A stretch of 64,000 nt of DNA from Chaenocephalus aceratus (lineage: Eukaryota; Chordata; Actinopteri; Perciformes; Channichthyidae): positions 42,750,832 to 42,814,831 of the forward strand of contig CM043789.1 of assembly GCA_023974075.1 (NCBI GenBank), in the 5' to 3' direction. Numbering within the stretch: the first letter of the stretch is position 1; each line of letters begins with the position of its first letter. The notes beneath the pieces were generated by a model. That model saw only the letters and a list, made by a program, of their open reading frames with translations. It ran no database searches and was not told the DNA's origin. Of this stretch, positions 40,611-51,942 are shown piece by piece. The position numbers and the translations under genes were made by a program.

Positions 40611-41065
40611 CCAGGATCTACCTGCGGGTCAGTCACACAGCTTCCTCTATGAGATATAACATGTGTTTTTGTAGCACCTTAGAGAACTTCAGATTTGTTC
40701 TCGCTAAAGTGAGATTTTTAAATATATTTTAAGTTTTCGCTTAAACCTCAAACACAATTTTTGAAAAAGGTTTTCCTCACAATATGGCGCCCCTCCCCAG
40801 CTTCTTTTGACATGTTGTTAAACCTACTTCAGTATGTACACAGTCAAATAGCTGCCTCTCAGGGATATGTAATGTCTTGTTGTAGCACCTTAGAGAATTT
40901 CAGATGTTTTCTTCTTTCTGCTTAAGTGTGATTTTTAAATATATTTTTTTGTTTTCCACTTCAACCTAAAATAAATGGTAAGGAATGTTATCTGATGAAT
41001 TCTGAGGTTTTCCCCACAATATTAACCCCCTTCTCCCAGCTTCTTTTGACATGTTTTAAACCTAC
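40611..41065 (+). repeat. itga5: Two tandem copies of the exon 17 donor segment
   Basis: Copy 2 (40611-40815) starts CCAGGATCTACCTGCGGGTC, identical to the exon 17 end and donor, then diverges slowly. Copy 3 (40850-41065) lacks the exon part and is more diverged. Both end AGCTTCTTTTGACATG then TTAAACCTAC. No acceptor and no upstream exon 17 sequence precede copy 2, so it should not be an exon. Confidence 0.88.
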
Positions 41066-41804
41066 TATAGAGTAAGAAGAAAGAAAGTAAGAAAAGGTCT
41101 GTGTCCAACACAAGCTGAAGAGATTCTTTGTTTAAAATATGTCAGTAAATACTCCTTCTTACATGCATGTCCGAAGCTTCTATGTGTCTTTAAAGAGCGG
41201 TTGCCAACAAGTGACTAAATAAACTACTAAATGTCATCACGCCAAACATAAGCCCCCTATAGCCTAGCGATGGTGACACGAAATCACATCAAATGGAAAA
41301 ATCCCATTGCTTTCCGTGTAGCCTTAGCAATGCACTGCACTGACGTTGAAAACTAGACAGATTGTTCATGAACTTTAAGTTATTTTAAGTTTTCTCTCCG
41401 GCCAATCATCTCAAGCCTCTCAAAATGCCTTATTTATCCTTCACAAATGTTCCGCTTGTTATTCCCGGCCCCATCTAATCAGTGGCTGTGTTGCACCTGC
41501 AGCCCCAGGTGACTGTAGTTAACCCTCTGGCAGCTTTAAGTCCTCTCCTAATAGACAGGGTTTGAAGTTTCTGTTTGAAGTGCTATTTGAGGTGAAACCG
41601 GTACAGTACCAATCTTCTCATCACTCGACGTTGACCTGATCAAAGTAAATGCCTGCCAAAAACACTTAGGTCATATGTGTAGACGTTCATTGGAACGACA
41701 TAATGATCGGAGCACTTTACTCTTTGACGGGATGAGAGATGTTTTGAGTAGAAATGCACCAACATCCCCTCATTTGTCAGACTGTTTACACACCATGTGT
41801 TCCT

Positions 41805-44073
41805 TTAAAGGGGCCATGCCATTGTTGTTGGTTAAACAGTATTCAAAAAGGCCCTATCATTTTCAGGTGTATATCAGTATGTAGTGTCTCTACTTTAAAG
41901 AGTCCTCTCCTGCTGATGTTCAGGTGTATATCAGTATGTAGTGTCTCTACTTTAAAGAGTCCTCTCCTGCTGATGCTCAGGTGTATATCAGTATGTAGTG
42001 TCTCTACTTTAAAGAGTCCTCTCCTGCTGATGTTCAGGTGTATATCAGTATGTAGTGTCTCTACTTTAAAGAGTCCTCTCCTGCTGATGTTCAGGTGTAT
42101 ATCAGTATGTAGTTTCTCTACTTTAAAGAGTCCTCTCCTGCTGATGTTCAGGTGTATATCAGTATGTAGTGTCTCTACTTTAAAGAGTCCTCTCCTGCTG
42201 ATGTTCAGGTGTATATCAGTATGTAGTGTCTCTACTTTAAAGAGTCCTCTCCTGCTGATGTTCAGGTGTATATCAGTATGTAGTGTCTCTACTTTAAAGA
42301 GTCCTCTCCTGCTGATGCTCAGGTGTATATCAGTATGTAGTGTCTCTACTTTAAAGAGTCCTCTCCTGCTGATGTTCAGGTGTATATCAGTATGTAGTGT
42401 CTCTACTTTAAAGAGTCCTCTCCTGCTGATGTTCAGGTGTATATCAGTATGTAGTTTCTCTACTTTAAAGAGTCCTCTCCTGCTGATGTTCAGGTGTATA
42501 TCAGTATGTAGTGTCTCTACTTTAAAGAGTCCTCTCCTGCTGATGTTCAGGTGTATATCAGTATGTAGTGTCTCTACTTTAAAGAGTCCTCTCCTGCTGA
42601 TGCTCAGGTGTATATCAGTATGTAGTGTCTCTACTTTAAAGAGTCCTCTCCTGCTGATGTTCAGGTGTATATCACTATGTAGTGTCTCTACTTTAAAGAG
42701 TCCTCTCCTGCTGATGTTCAGGTGTATATCAGTATGTAGTGTCTCTACTTTAAAGAGTCCTCTCCTGCTGATGTTCAGGTGTATATCAGTATGTAGTGTC
42801 TCTACTTTAAAGAGTCCTCTCCTGCTGATGTTCAGGTGTATATCAGTATGTAGTGTCTCTACTTTAAAGAGTCCTCTCCTGCTGATGCTCAGGTGTATAT
42901 CAGTATGTAGTGTCTCTACTTTAAAGAGTCCTCTCCTGCTGATGTTCAGGTGTATATCACTATGTAGTGTCTCTACTTTAAAGAGTCCTCTCCTGCTGAT
43001 GTTCAGGTGTATATCAGTATGTAGTGTCTCTACTTTAAAGAGTCCTCTCCTGCTGATGTTCAGGTGTATATCAGTATGTAGTGTCTCTACTTTAAAGAGT
43101 CCTCTCCTGCTGATGTTCAGGTGTATATCAGTATGTAGTGTCTCTACTTTAAAGAGTCCTCTCCTCTGATGTTCAGGTGTATATCAGTATGTAGTGTCTC
43201 TACTTTAAAGAGTGCTCTCCTGCTGATGTTCAGGTGTATATCAGTATGTAGTGTCTCTACTTTAAAGAGTCCTCTCCTGCTGATGTTCAGGTGTATATCA
43301 GTATGTAGTGTCTCTACTTTAAAGAGTCCTCTCCTGCTGATGTTCAGGTGTATATCAGTATGTAGTGTCTCTACTTTAAAGAGTCCTCTCCTGCTGATGT
43401 TCAGGTGTATATCAGTATATAGTGTCCCTACTTTAAAGAGTCCTCTCCTGCTGATGTTCAGGTGTATATCAGTATGTAGTGTCTCTACTTTAAAGAGTCC
43501 TCTCCTGCTGATGTTCAGGTGTATATCAGTATGTAGTGTCTCTACTTTAAAGAGTCCTCTCCTGCTGATGTTCAGGTGTATATCAGTATGTAGTGTCTCT
43601 ACTTTAAAGAGTCCTCTCCTGCTGATGTTCAGGTGTATATCAGTATGTAGTGTCTCTACTTTAAAGAGTCCTCTCCTGCTGATGTTCAGGTGTATATCAG
43701 TATGTAGTGTCTCTACTTTAAAGAGTCCTCTCCTGCTGATGTTCAGGTGTATATCAGTATGTAGTGTCTCTACTTTAAAGAGTCCTCTCCTGCTGATGTT
43801 CAGGTGTATATCAGTACGTAGTGTCTCTACTTTAAAGAGTCCTCTCCTGCTGATGTTCAGGTGTATATCAGTATGTAGTGTCTCTACTTTAAAGAGTCCT
43901 CTCCTGCTGATGTTCAGGTGTATATCAGTATGTAGTGTCTCTACTTTAAAGAGTCCTCTCCTGCTGATGTTCAGGTGTATATCAGTATGTAGTGTCTCTA
44001 CTTTAAAGAGTCCTCTGAGAGTAACACACCACAGGAAAGATAAAACCCCAAAAGCATAATAGGGTTTCTTTAA
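41805..44073. mobile_element. TTAA-flanked dispersed repeat, copy 3, expanded by a minisatellite
   Basis: Left end TTAAAGGGGCCATGCC and right end GCATAATAGGGTTTCTTTAA are the family ends, both on TTAA. Nearly all the interior is a 57-bp tandem array. Confidence 0.8.
41864..44016. repeat. 57-bp minisatellite, about 38 copies, intron 17
   Basis: The unit begins GTGTATATCAGTATGTAGTG and includes TACTTTAAAGAGTCCTCTCC and GCTGATGTTCAG. Copies differ at a few sites (GATGTTC/GATGCTC, CAGTATG/CACTATG, AGTGTCT/AGTTTCT). One unit near 43168 has lost 1 bp. The length is a multiple of 3, so long stop-free frames appear on both strands, but these are not genes. Confidence 0.97.
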
Positions 44074-44267
44074 TACTACATAGGCCAATAGTAACATCTG
44101 CTTCTGATTTTGTTTAATCCATCAATATTTGTCTTCTAAATGTTTCTAAAGGAGGATGTTGGAAATATCTTCCGAAGTTCCTGCTTCTTTTAGATATAAA
44201 TACACCAGAAAATGGCGATTTTTCACATCAATATCTCACGTGGTTGCATCTCTCTCTCTGTGTGCAG

Positions 44268-44405
44268 GGGGAAGAGGAGTTTCGGGATAAACTCTCTCCC
44301 ATTTTCATCAGCCTGAACTTCAGTCTGGATCCCGAGGCCCCGGAGGACCGGCACGGCCTCAGACCGATCCTGAATTACGAGACGGAGCAGCGAATACAGC
44401 AGAAG
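44268..44405 (+). CDS. itga5: itga5 exon 18
   Basis: Residues 585-630. [25 protein letters not shown] and DRHGLRPILNYE match the end of the human thigh ([24 protein letters not shown]). NFSLD is a conserved N-glycan site. Acceptor GTGCAG, donor GTATGT, phase 0 at both ends. Confidence 0.97.
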
Positions 44406-44561
44406 GTATGTATATTAACTCATGATGTAAAGTACCTCGTAAAACCAATGCCACGAAAAGGGTCACGCAGTACGTTGCGTCATGTATTCAGTGGGCTCCA
44501 ACATTTTTAAATACATTTCATTAAGGTTTATTTCATGGCATAGTTGACAGCTTCAGTATTT

Positions 44562-45495
44562 TTAAAGAGGCCCTATTATGCATTTGGGGTTTCCCGTTTC
44601 CTATGGTGCGTTCTATAGGTCTTTTGTGCATGTAAATAAAACATGAAAACTGACACATCCACAAAGTAGCTTTCCCATTCATTGTCTATGAGGCAATTCC
44701 ATGCTTTACTTAATGGCATCACACCGTTGAGACTTCCTTCTCTAGTTTCTGTATTTGATAGAGAGTAGTTAATGTTCCCAGATATTGAAAAAGGTTTCCC
44801 AGGCCATGGAAAATGATATGGAAATTCTAGTTTAGGCTTTTTGGGGTTTTTGTGCATGTAAACGGTCTGCAGAAGGCTAAAATCCCTGTGTTCCCATCAG
44901 ATGAAGTTTCTCTCCACAAATACTGCCTGAAACGCCTCCATTGGACTCCTTTGTTTACTTCCTGCACATAGTGACATCACTTTGCAACACTCGCGCTTCT
45001 TTTGGCTAGCGCTCCAACACATTGTACGTGATAGGCTAAGGGGCGGGACATCTCTGAGCGGTTGACCAATCACAACAGAGCCAGCCAGCTAACCAATCAG
45101 AGCAGACTGGGCTCTGGTTTCAGACAGGCGTGTGTGTCTGTGGAGAGTCATAAACTGAATCTATATTCTACATCACCACACTGAGCGTCTGAACCTCACA
45201 GCACTTGTATTTCCGCACGCCTTGCATGTCATGAACTGAGCAGAGAGTCCCCACAACGCTCACCAGTGGAGAGAGAGAGCTGAACAGATGGCGTCATGAC
45301 CTTTCTTTTACAAAACGGTCCCAAACTATTTTAAATCGCGAACAAACGGCGCTCACACACACTTTAGCTTCAGCCTCTACACCACAGCACATGTCCCGAT
45401 GTTTACAGTTTGCATGCAGGGGATTTATTTGAATGGCGAAGGCTGAGGTTACAGGCGGCCATATTAAAACTGACATCAATCGTAAAGGCCCCCTA
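44562..45495. mobile_element. TTAA-family dispersed repeat, copy 4 (inverted, longest)
   Basis: Begins TTAAAGAGGCCCTATTATGC and ends near GTAAAGGCCCCCTATAG. The interior runs opposite to copy 1: TTTTGTGCATGTAAA, then GAAACGCCTCCATTGG, AACACATTGTACGTGATAGG and CAGACTGGGCTCTGG. Confidence 0.78.
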
Positions 45496-45529
45496 TAGAG
45501 CCGAAGCCCACGTGGTAAGAGGAGGAGGG

Positions 45530-46000
45530 CAGTAATGGAAAGTATCTACTGTAAGTATATTTACTTAAGTTTTAAGTACTTGAGTATTCCCATAAAATGC
45601 TGCTTTAAACTTCTACTCCACTACTTTTCAGAGGCAGATATCATACTTTGTACTTCACCATAAGTACTTTTTACATATAAAAACACATGATATGTTGATA
45701 TGGTATAATGCAGTACTGTACTACTAATCACAGTATTTCTAGTATCTTAATTTGGTCCACATTGACAAACTAGAACTAGTACGAAAATGCTCTTATGTAT
45801 AAAACAGGAGAATATACTAACCCTAATAAAATAACAAATACTTCTACTTTTGATTATTGTAGTACATTTATCTGATTATGTGCAAAATTACTACTTTTCC
45901 TTTTTGCATTTTAAGTATATTTTGATGCTTATACTTTTGTACTTTTGAAATCAGTACATTAACTTGTAATGGAGTCTGTAATAGATCCTCAAGTAAAGGA
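45530..46000. repeat. Interspersed ACT-rich repeat, related to 583-1020
   Basis: Contains GTAATGGAAAGTATCTACTG, CTTCTACTCCACTACTTTTC, TTGTAATGGAGTCTG and CTCAAGTAAAGGA. Same order and orientation as the intron 1 copy. Confidence 0.5.
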
Positions 46001-46036
46001 TTCAAGATTCAAAGGTTTTATTGACATATGCACAAA

Positions 46037-46038
46037 GC

Positions 46039-46072
<34 letters not shown>

Positions 46073-46735
46073 GTAATTGATATAGCGCTTCTCATCTGCC
46101 AAGACAAATCTCGAAGCGTTTCACAACAAAGGACACTGATAACATTTGAGAGATAAAAAAAAAAGAAAAAAAAAAAAGTCGGAGATAGCGATACCATGCT
46201 CAAAGTTTATTGGAAGGCCTGCCGAAAGAAGAGGGTCTTGAGGCCGGTTTTGAAGACCTCGGTGGAAGGGGCAGATCCCAGCTGATCTGGGAGGGACTTC
46301 CAGAGGCGCGGGGCGAATGAGCAGAAGGCTCGGTCTCCCACTGTCCGGAGACGTGTGCGGGGGATGTAGAGAAGAGGAGCGTGGCTGGAGCGGAGAGAGC
46401 GGGTAGATGTCTGGGTACGGATGAGGTCACAGAGGTATTTTGGGCTTTGTCCATTCAGGGCTCTGTACGTGAGGAGCAGAACCTTAAACTGGATCCTGTA
46501 GTGGACTGGGAGCCAGTGTAGTTGTGCGGGTTATGTGTGCGGACCTTTTCGCACCGGTGAGAACTGGCTGTGCTGTTCTGGACAAGTTGCAGGCGGTTGA
46601 TGGATTTGGCTGGGAGACCGGAGAGGAGTGCATTGCAGTAATCTAGTCTTGAGAAGACGAGTGCATGAACCAGTTTTTTGGTGTAGAAAGGGCAATGAAA
46701 TCCTCCTGAGCTCCTCCAACAACGCAACATGTATA
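46037..46735 (-). mobile_element. L2-type LINE, 3' fragment with reverse-transcriptase C-terminus
   Basis: On the minus strand, 46731 down to 46560 encodes KLVHALVFSRLDYCNALLSG then LPAKSINRLQLVQN, a signature of L2/CR1-clade LINE ORF2 C-termini. Further on, another frame reads APLLYIPRTRLRTVGDRAF, FAPRLWKSLPDQLG and FKTGLKTLFF, the end of the same protein, so the copy is frameshifted. It ends in a (TTA)n tail (46041-46069 on +). Confidence 0.88.
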
Positions 46736-47109
46736 ATAAAATACAAAAATACGAAATATCTCAGGAGTCAGTGTTTTCTCTCCTCCATGAAGCGTTGGAC
46801 GGTTTATAGAGGAGTCATGGCTGTACAGAAACACAGTGGGAGGACTGACAGCTCCGTCTGGGTTTGGGCGGCGCTCCACTCACACACATCTGGTAGTGGT
46901 TTGTTTATGTATGTTGCCAGCGGTCTCCTCCACCAGAGACACAGCCTGGAAACGTGCACATGCGTATGTGAGTGAAACAAGGTAAAGTGGGTGCGTGAGT
47001 GTGCAGTCATGTACTTGTTTTTAACAGAAAACAACCAAGTGTTTTCAGCCTTGAAACCTTTAAAGACACGAAACAATGCACCCCTTGGTGTTCTCCCTTC
47101 TTCTTATGT

Positions 47110-48062
47110 AAGTAAACTCATTTCCAGGTTCATGTCAGTATTTAGTGTCTCTTCATGTCTCCATGCTTTAATGTTCAAAAAGCTCTTTATTTGTCTCATA
47201 CTGCCTGTGCTGACGGTGAAAGAGACACTTGCTTCGGAGGGAACTTTGGGACCATTTACATGCACAAAGACCTAGGAAAAACCCCCCAAAAGCACATTAG
47301 GGCTTTTCCATATACTTCCACATGTCCTGGGAAACCTTTTTCAATATTTGTGAACAGTAACTACTCTCTATCAAACACAGAAACTAGAGAAGCAAGACCC
47401 CATTTACACGGGAGCGCAAACGGACCGAATTCGTCTTCCGTTCGTGTCCGTTCCATGGATGGGTCCGTTCATACGAGACCACTGGAGACGCTGTAGTACA
47501 TATGCCGGGCCTGTAAGTGGCGTAGTAACTTCCGCCACAAAATACACCTAAAGCAGCGAAGAAGACCCCCGAGCATGGTTGCCATGGTTGCCCTTCTGTT
47601 TATGCCCCGCGGTGGATTTAGCAACATGTAGTTCATGTAGTTCTCCATGTCCACTTGTTGCTGATGGTTGTGGTAGAGGAGCTGTAGATTTTTGCACTAA
47701 CATCTGTAGCACTAGCAGTAGCTACTGACCATGCTACAGCAGTGAGCAGCAGAGGTGGGGAGAGGCGGGCTATGGCTTCATCGTTATGAGGAAATGACCG
47801 TATAGGACGTACACACGGAGCCGTTTGCCCCCCAGAGCGTTCCGTTTGCAGATCTATCCACTTTGGGACCTGTTATCGTTTGTGGGGTCCGTTTCCGCGG
47901 TTACGGCCTCGTGTGAACGAACGGGCTACACGCGAGACAAAAGTAGCGGATACAACCCGTTTCCTTCTCGTGTAAACACCGCTAAGTCAAAGGTGTGATG
48001 CCATTAAGTATTAAGGAATTGCCTAAAAGACGATGAATGGGAAAGCTATTTTGTGGACGTGT
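47110..48062. mobile_element. TTAA-family dispersed repeat, copy 5, split by an insertion
   Basis: The left part 47110-47397 has CATGCTTTAATGTTCAAAAAG, ACATGCACAAAGACC and CTATCAAACACAGAAACTAG. The right part 47986-48062 has GGTGTGATGCCATTAAG and GGGAAAGCTATTTTGTGGAC. The two are contiguous in the 44562 copy, so 47398-47985 is an insertion. Confidence 0.75.
47398..47985. mobile_element. Inserted TIR element (3-bp AAG duplication)
   Basis: Ends ACCCCATTTACACGGGAG and CTCGTGTAAACACCGCT are imperfect inverted repeats, with AAG on both sides. GC-rich interior with ACGGA/TCCGT words. A Harbinger-type MITE is the best guess. Confidence 0.7.
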
Positions 48063-48674
48063 CACGATCTCTCCGTGTTTTTCTGTGTTGTATTCTTCTG
48101 TCAATGATGACCCGAGCAGGTAGGACCCAATTGAAGGACAGACAATGGTAGACCGTTGCTTTATTTCAAGGCTGAATACGTAAAACAACAAACAGAACTC
48201 GTTTGTGAAAGACTCAAGACTCAGAAAGCAACACTAGGCTTCATGTCTCTTACGTACAAAGATTTGAAAAGACTACATTTCACTTTTTCTATCCCATTAA
48301 GACGTAATCAGTCGAGAAAATAAAGGATTAAAGAAAGTGAACCACAGCTGAGTGGTGTGGTTTTGCTGCTTGAGTTGTTATTTTAATATTGTGGCAGTGA
48401 TGTAATGACGGCAGTGCAATGTTAGTCATTACTGGGTGTGGTCGTAGAGCAACAGGCCAACGTCTAACCACACCTAAAGTTAAAATGATGCTGCGTAAGA
48501 TTTTAATAATGTCACATCCCATTAATGCCCCTCCACTTATAGCAATGTAATGTGTTTATGTTCAGTCATTGCCTCTAATGACACCCGGCCCATTGACCAA
48601 TGTCCTCTGTAGTGGACATTGTGTTCACATGCATCTCCTTTTGAGCTGCTCTATCCCTGCTGCATTGTACAGAG

Positions 48675-49996
48675 CAGTGGTTCTCAAACTTTTTTCAATA
48701 ATGTACCCCCTTTGAAAATGTCAGCCACGTACCCCCTGATCAGCGCAGAAACGATCTGTTAGGGAAGAAATGCCCATATAAAGAGGTACAGTACAGCGCT
48801 CCACCATCAGTGTCTGATTTATTAAAACAACAACATTGTAACTGAGAAACACTTAAATGCTACATTTCAAATGTTTACAATCCATCACTAAATTCATGGC
48901 AAACCAATTTTAACGTCATGCAATAACACTAATGGCGCGTTTCCACTGCAGCGGGTAGCTCGCTGTAAGCGTGCCGAGCCGTGCGGGGCCCGTTTTTGGT
49001 TGCGTTTCCACTTGGCCTAGTACGGGCTAGCGGGTCCTAATTCACAGTTTTTCTGGCCCCATAAAATCGTGGTTCTAGGGCCAGGAACAACCAGGCTGAG
49101 TCGGGCTGAGTATGCTAAACTAGAGAGAGAATCGCTGGCTAGGGGCTACAACTACAACAAGATGAACATATTTGACCGTGATTTAATTGTAATACACGTT
49201 TCAAAATGATGCCGAAGTAACAACACACTGATACCGGTTAGTAAAAACCATGAATGAATGCTTTGGCAAGTCCGCAGACAGACGGCAGAGAAACACCTTT
49301 TAAAATGCGTGTTTTCTGAATGGAGATCGGCTAAGCTAACGTCATATATGCTCCGACCGTCCACACTCACAACAACGGCCTACAGACATAAATAAACCAG
49401 CGACTGTATTCTCCATGACACAGGCAGTCTGTGGTTTGTACTTGTTTAACTTCTGTCTAGTTTCTGAACAGATATGAGGAGCTGTGAGCTCTGAGTGCTA
49501 ACAGCTAACGGCTGTGTTGTTTTTCTGGGGCTCTCATTCAAGATGACGTCACGGCTCCGCCTACACTGCGTTACTATAGTAACTACCCCAGTTCCTAAAC
49601 TGTAATGGAAGCGCAGCATTAAAGTGAGCCGGGCCTAATAAGGCCTAACCAAACCGAGCGAGGGAGCGAGGCCTGCAGTGGAAACGCACCATTTGACGAC
49701 ATTAGTTGCATTGAACTGATCTTTTTAAGTACTTATAATTTAGTGAGAAACATGGGCTTGTGCTTCACTGAGGACCTTTGTTATTCTCAGTGACAGGAAG
49801 GCCACTGCAGTTATTACACTTCGCGTTTTGAAATATGTGTAACTCTGTTAATATAAAACCCACACTGCTCAAACTTCCTTACTTTTCCTAAAATTGGTAT
49901 TTTTTTTTTTCATTAATATAAAATAAATCTCACGTACCCCCTGCAGTACTCCAACGTACCCCTAGGGGTCCGCGTACCCCCATTTGAGAACCACTG
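48675..49996. mobile_element. hAT-like element CAGTGGTTCTCAAACTTTT, carrying a nested insertion
   Basis: Ends CAGTGGTTCTCAAACTTTTT and TTTGAGAACCACTG, with GTACCCCC repeated near both ends. The flanks (GTACAGAG, TAGAGGAC) do not match exactly. The nested element is at 48933-49691. Confidence 0.8.
48933..49691. mobile_element. Nested TIR element TGGCGCGTTTCCACTGCAG
   Basis: Left TGGCGCGTTTCCACTGCAG and right CTGCAGTGGAAACGCACCA are inverted repeats, with GGGCC/GGCCTA-rich subterminal sequence. No coding frame. Probably PIF/Harbinger-like. Confidence 0.78.
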
Positions 49997-50187
49997 TAGA
50001 GGACATCCTGGGCTCCTGAGTCTCCCTTTTCTGCCTAGGATTCAATATGCACACACACACAGTAGGTTTGAAGCTTTACCAGAGAGAAATGTGGACTTAA
50101 TATGAATACAACCATCTTTCAACGAATGCTGTTATTTCTCCACATGAAAGTAGTTCAGTGTAGAATCTAGTTTTTCTGTCAGAATGG

Positions 50188-50462
50188 TAAAATGGTAAAT
50201 GGACTGTACTTATATAGCGCCTTATCCAGTCTTTAAGACCCCTCAAAGCACTTTACATTCTACATGCATTCACCCATTCATACAGAGCAGTGTACCCTAC
50301 TCTAGGACCTAACATTCACACACCGTTGGCCATTGGGAGAAACTCAGGGTTCAGTATCTCGCCCAAGGATACATCGACATGTTGACTGCACGGGCTGGGA
50401 TCGAACCCACAACCTTCTGGTTGAAAGGCGACCGCACCCCCTCGCAGCCACAGTCGCCCTAT
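50188..50462 (-). mobile_element. tRNA-derived SINE, copy 2
   Basis: On the minus strand: GGGCGACTGTGGCTGCGAGG then CTTTCAACCAGAAGG, B box GGGTTCGATCCC, then GTATCCTTGGGCGAG and the tail GCGCTATATAAGTAC ... ATTTACCATTTTACC. Better preserved than the copy at 23285. Confidence 0.8.
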
Positions 50463-51414
50463 GTGTCCTATTTGACAATAATTCTTCTTATAAGGTGTTT
50501 GGGAGATTTGATAGATGTAATCGACGCCCCTAAAATTGTCTTAAGCTTGTTGTCGGCGACATGTTTTACTCAGTATGTGGGCGAGTTTCATTTATACACA
50601 TTTTACCAAAGAGTAAAAAGAAGGATTCAAGTCACGCTTTTGTAAATAACCAACAAAAACACAAATGGTGTCCTTGGTAGCGGATGCCACAAATGATCTC
50701 AAATCACTTGTCTGTGCCAATAAAGGACAAACTTGTTTATACCCGTGGTTTTTGAATGAGGTCCAATGTTTTCGACTGAAGCGATTGTTCATATTTTAGT
50801 ATTAGCTTTGTTCATATTATTATTATTTATTATTTTGTGATCAATGATGAGTTGGATTAGTTGGGTCCCTTGTTGGCGACACTCACAGTGAATATAATGC
50901 GCTGTTCTCCTGTGTACGGTCTGCAAGAGAGGGTAACAGGGTCGCTGTATTTATTAAAGTGTATCATTTGGATCCGATCATTCTGCACAGAAGTTGACCA
51001 TTTTCATTAAATATGATATTGTTATATATTGATAAGGCTTGATTTCCTGACATCGCTACAAGCCTTTTACAGGTTGTATTACGAAATACTGTTGTGCGTA
51101 GACGGCTCTGCTAAGATTTTTCCCTAGTTTAGGTTTCATGTTCTGTGTTTAGATAGGTTCCTGTTTTATTTTGATAGTCCCTCATGTGTCTAAAGTCCAT
51201 TTCCTGCCTTGTCCGTTTTCCCGCTGTTGTGATTGTCTAATTGTCTTCACCTGGTGTTGTCTGTCTAGTCTATATAGTTCTCGTCTTCCCCTGTCTCGTT
51301 GCCAGATTGTCTTGTCTTCCAAGCATTCCAGCGTTAAGATCCTTTGCCATTGTCCATAGAGAGTTAGATTAAGTAAGTATTTTTGTATTAGTTTTTGTAG
51401 TTTTTGATAGTATA
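50463..51414. other. Intron 18 stretch without recognised features
   Basis: Unique-looking sequence between a SINE and a hAT element. No coding or repeat structure supported. Confidence 0.5.
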
Positions 51415-51422
51415 GGTTAGAC

Positions 51423-51934
51423 CAGGGCTGTCAAACTCAATTTCATTGTGGGCCACATCAGCATTATGGTTGCACTCAAAGGGCCGGTTGTAACTTTAAG
51501 ACTATATAAAAATACATATACAAATAATTAATATATATAAAAGAATGTATTATATTACATTATTGCCTCTGCATTGGATTATTATCGGATAGGGTAATAA
51601 CTTCATAATTAACTACATCTGAAAGCAGAAGTCTGGGGCAAATCATTGCAAGTCTCTTCAGTGAGAATGTAACAAAATGATTTAAAAAGAAAAGCCACAT
51701 TCTAAAAAAAAAAAAGGAAAAAAAAGACATTTGCAGAAAAAAAGTCAAATTCTGAGAAAAAAAGTCAACTTTGAGATGCATTGTGGGACATGTAGTTTAT
51801 GGGCAACGTGCTTCTGTAAAGTAGCATGTAGCCGTATAATAAACACATTATATTCTTTGCAAGCTCTTATGGGGCCACATAAAATGAAGTCGCGGGCCGG
51901 ATTTGGCCCCCGGGCCTTGAGTTTGACACCCCTG
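51423..51934. mobile_element. hAT-like non-autonomous transposon, copy C
   Basis: Ends CAGGGCTGTCAAACTCAA and TTGAGTTTGACACCCCTG, flanked by an exact 8-bp duplication GGTTAGAC (51415-51422 and 51935-51942). Nearly identical to 2332-2825 apart from about 20 extra bp at 51751-51772 and a short change near 51633. Confidence 0.93.
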
Positions 51935-51942
51935 GGTTAGAC

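Noticed and set aside
40611..40627. Possible alternative exon at the duplicated exon 17 end
   Set aside because: Only the last 17 bases of exon 17 are present, preceded by unrelated sequence with no acceptor. A decoy donor is the most it could be.
41754..44097. Open frames of 471, 296 and 317 residues on both strands over the 57-bp array
   Set aside because: The unit length is a multiple of three, so any stop-free frame stays open. The peptides are pure 19-residue repeats, the frames end where one unit loses a base, and the region is intronic.
46200..46730. Independent gene on the minus strand in intron 18
   Set aside because: The residues match the C-terminal reverse-transcriptase region of an L2-type LINE, in two frames, with a TTA-repeat tail. 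A dead retrotransposon fragment.
50333..50645. Frames reading GWDRTHNLLVERRP and AGIEPTTFWLKG
   Set aside because: These are translations of the tRNA-derived SINE head.
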